Part shown: positions 60,056 to 60,171 of the stretch, in pieces
Position numbering within the stretch: the first letter of the stretch is position 1
How the letters are laid out: the number at the start of each line of letters is the position of its first letter
Assembly: GCA_021807105.1 (NCBI GenBank)
Contig: JAKAPL010000017.1
Location: forward strand, 1-60,171
Length of the DNA stretch: 60,171 bases
Reading direction: 5' to 3'
From: Myxococcales bacterium
GTDB taxonomy: Bacteria; Myxococcota; Myxococcia; Myxococcales; JAKAPL01
Translations under genes and position numbers: made by a program
Notes under the pieces: generated by a model
What the model was told of the DNA's origin: nothing
Databases searched by the model: none
The model's input: only the letters and a program-made list of their open reading frames with translations

Positions 60056-60171
60056 CCCGTCGTATTCACGGTCCGGCTGCTGCGGCGTCCGATCCCGCGC
60101 CTGCGAAGGGCGTGCTCGCTCCTTCCTCCTGCGGCGTGCTTCAGCACGCCTCGTCGGTCGTCGCTCTCGCT
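60056..60171. repeat. Family A repeat, copy A5 (cut by the window end)
   Basis: CCCGTCGTATTCACGGTCCG starts the element. It matches A1 read on the minus strand but lacks the GGGGGGCTTGCCACCCC module in slot 1, so CGAAGGG joins directly to CGTGCTCGC. It carries GCGTGCTTCAGCACGC in slot 2. Confidence 0.75.

Overview
The window is very GC-rich and reads as a chromosomal segment of a Myxococcota / deltaproteobacteria-like bacterium. The evidence is two secreted proteins with MYXO-CTERM-like tails (Cys-Gly-Cys, hydrophobic helix, Arg cluster), several 'DGG'-rich lipoproteins, large TPR/DUF3857/transglutaminase proteins, and a proB-proA-rsfS-rlmH-gpmI-comF order typical of that part of the tree. 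No phage, CRISPR array or complete insertion sequence was seen. The only RNA gene found is a tRNA-Val.

Layout. 0.7-4.5 kb: a large secreted TPR/transglutaminase-like protein. 4.6-7.7 kb (minus): operon of rseP, a lipoprotein and tsaB. 7.9-12.5 kb (minus): pyruvate:ferredoxin oxidoreductase, then a MoxR-type ATPase gene upstream. 12.7-19.6 kb (minus): a frameshifted, 5'-truncated Ig-like surface protein, tRNA-Val, and a secreted subtilase with FG-GAP repeats. 20-23.6 kb: lipoproteins, a DUF2203 protein and a beta-propeller protein. 23.7-32.9 kb: acyl-CoA carboxylase beta subunit, proB, proA, rsfS, rlmH, a secreted protein on the other strand, gpmI and a ComF-type phosphoribosyltransferase. 32.9-40.6 kb: two more TPR/DUF3857 giants; the second has lost the transglutaminase catalytic residues. 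41-49.3 kb: oxidative catabolism (2Fe-2S/FAD oxidoreductase, aldehyde dehydrogenase, acyl-CoA thioesterase, selenium-dependent-type xanthine dehydrogenase, SsnA-like amidohydrolase). 49.5-54 kb: signalling (zinc-ribbon protein, degenerate histidine-kinase-like protein, an FAD-oxidoreductase/receiver fusion, a receiver-GGDEF diguanylate cyclase). 54.0-54.25 kb: a short gene with an in-frame TGA that reads as a glutaredoxin-like selenoprotein. 54.7-58.5 kb: thiC, queF, an MDR dehydrogenase and a methyltransferase. 58.7-59.9 kb: a secreted PEGA-domain protein.

Two things stand out. First, the selenoprotein gene (54037-54249) has Sec at the glutaredoxin catalytic Cys position and a SECIS-like hairpin just after the UGA. 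It lies 5 kb from a molybdenum hydroxylase/SsnA pair of the type that uses selenium. Second, at least four families of dispersed palindromic repeats (called A-D here) fill the intergenic spaces. Families A and B show compensatory changes between the two arms of their stems, and their borders supply the stop codons of six different genes. Family A is a mosaic in which an internal module occupies different slots in different copies.

All functions are inferred by reading motifs. No database search was run.
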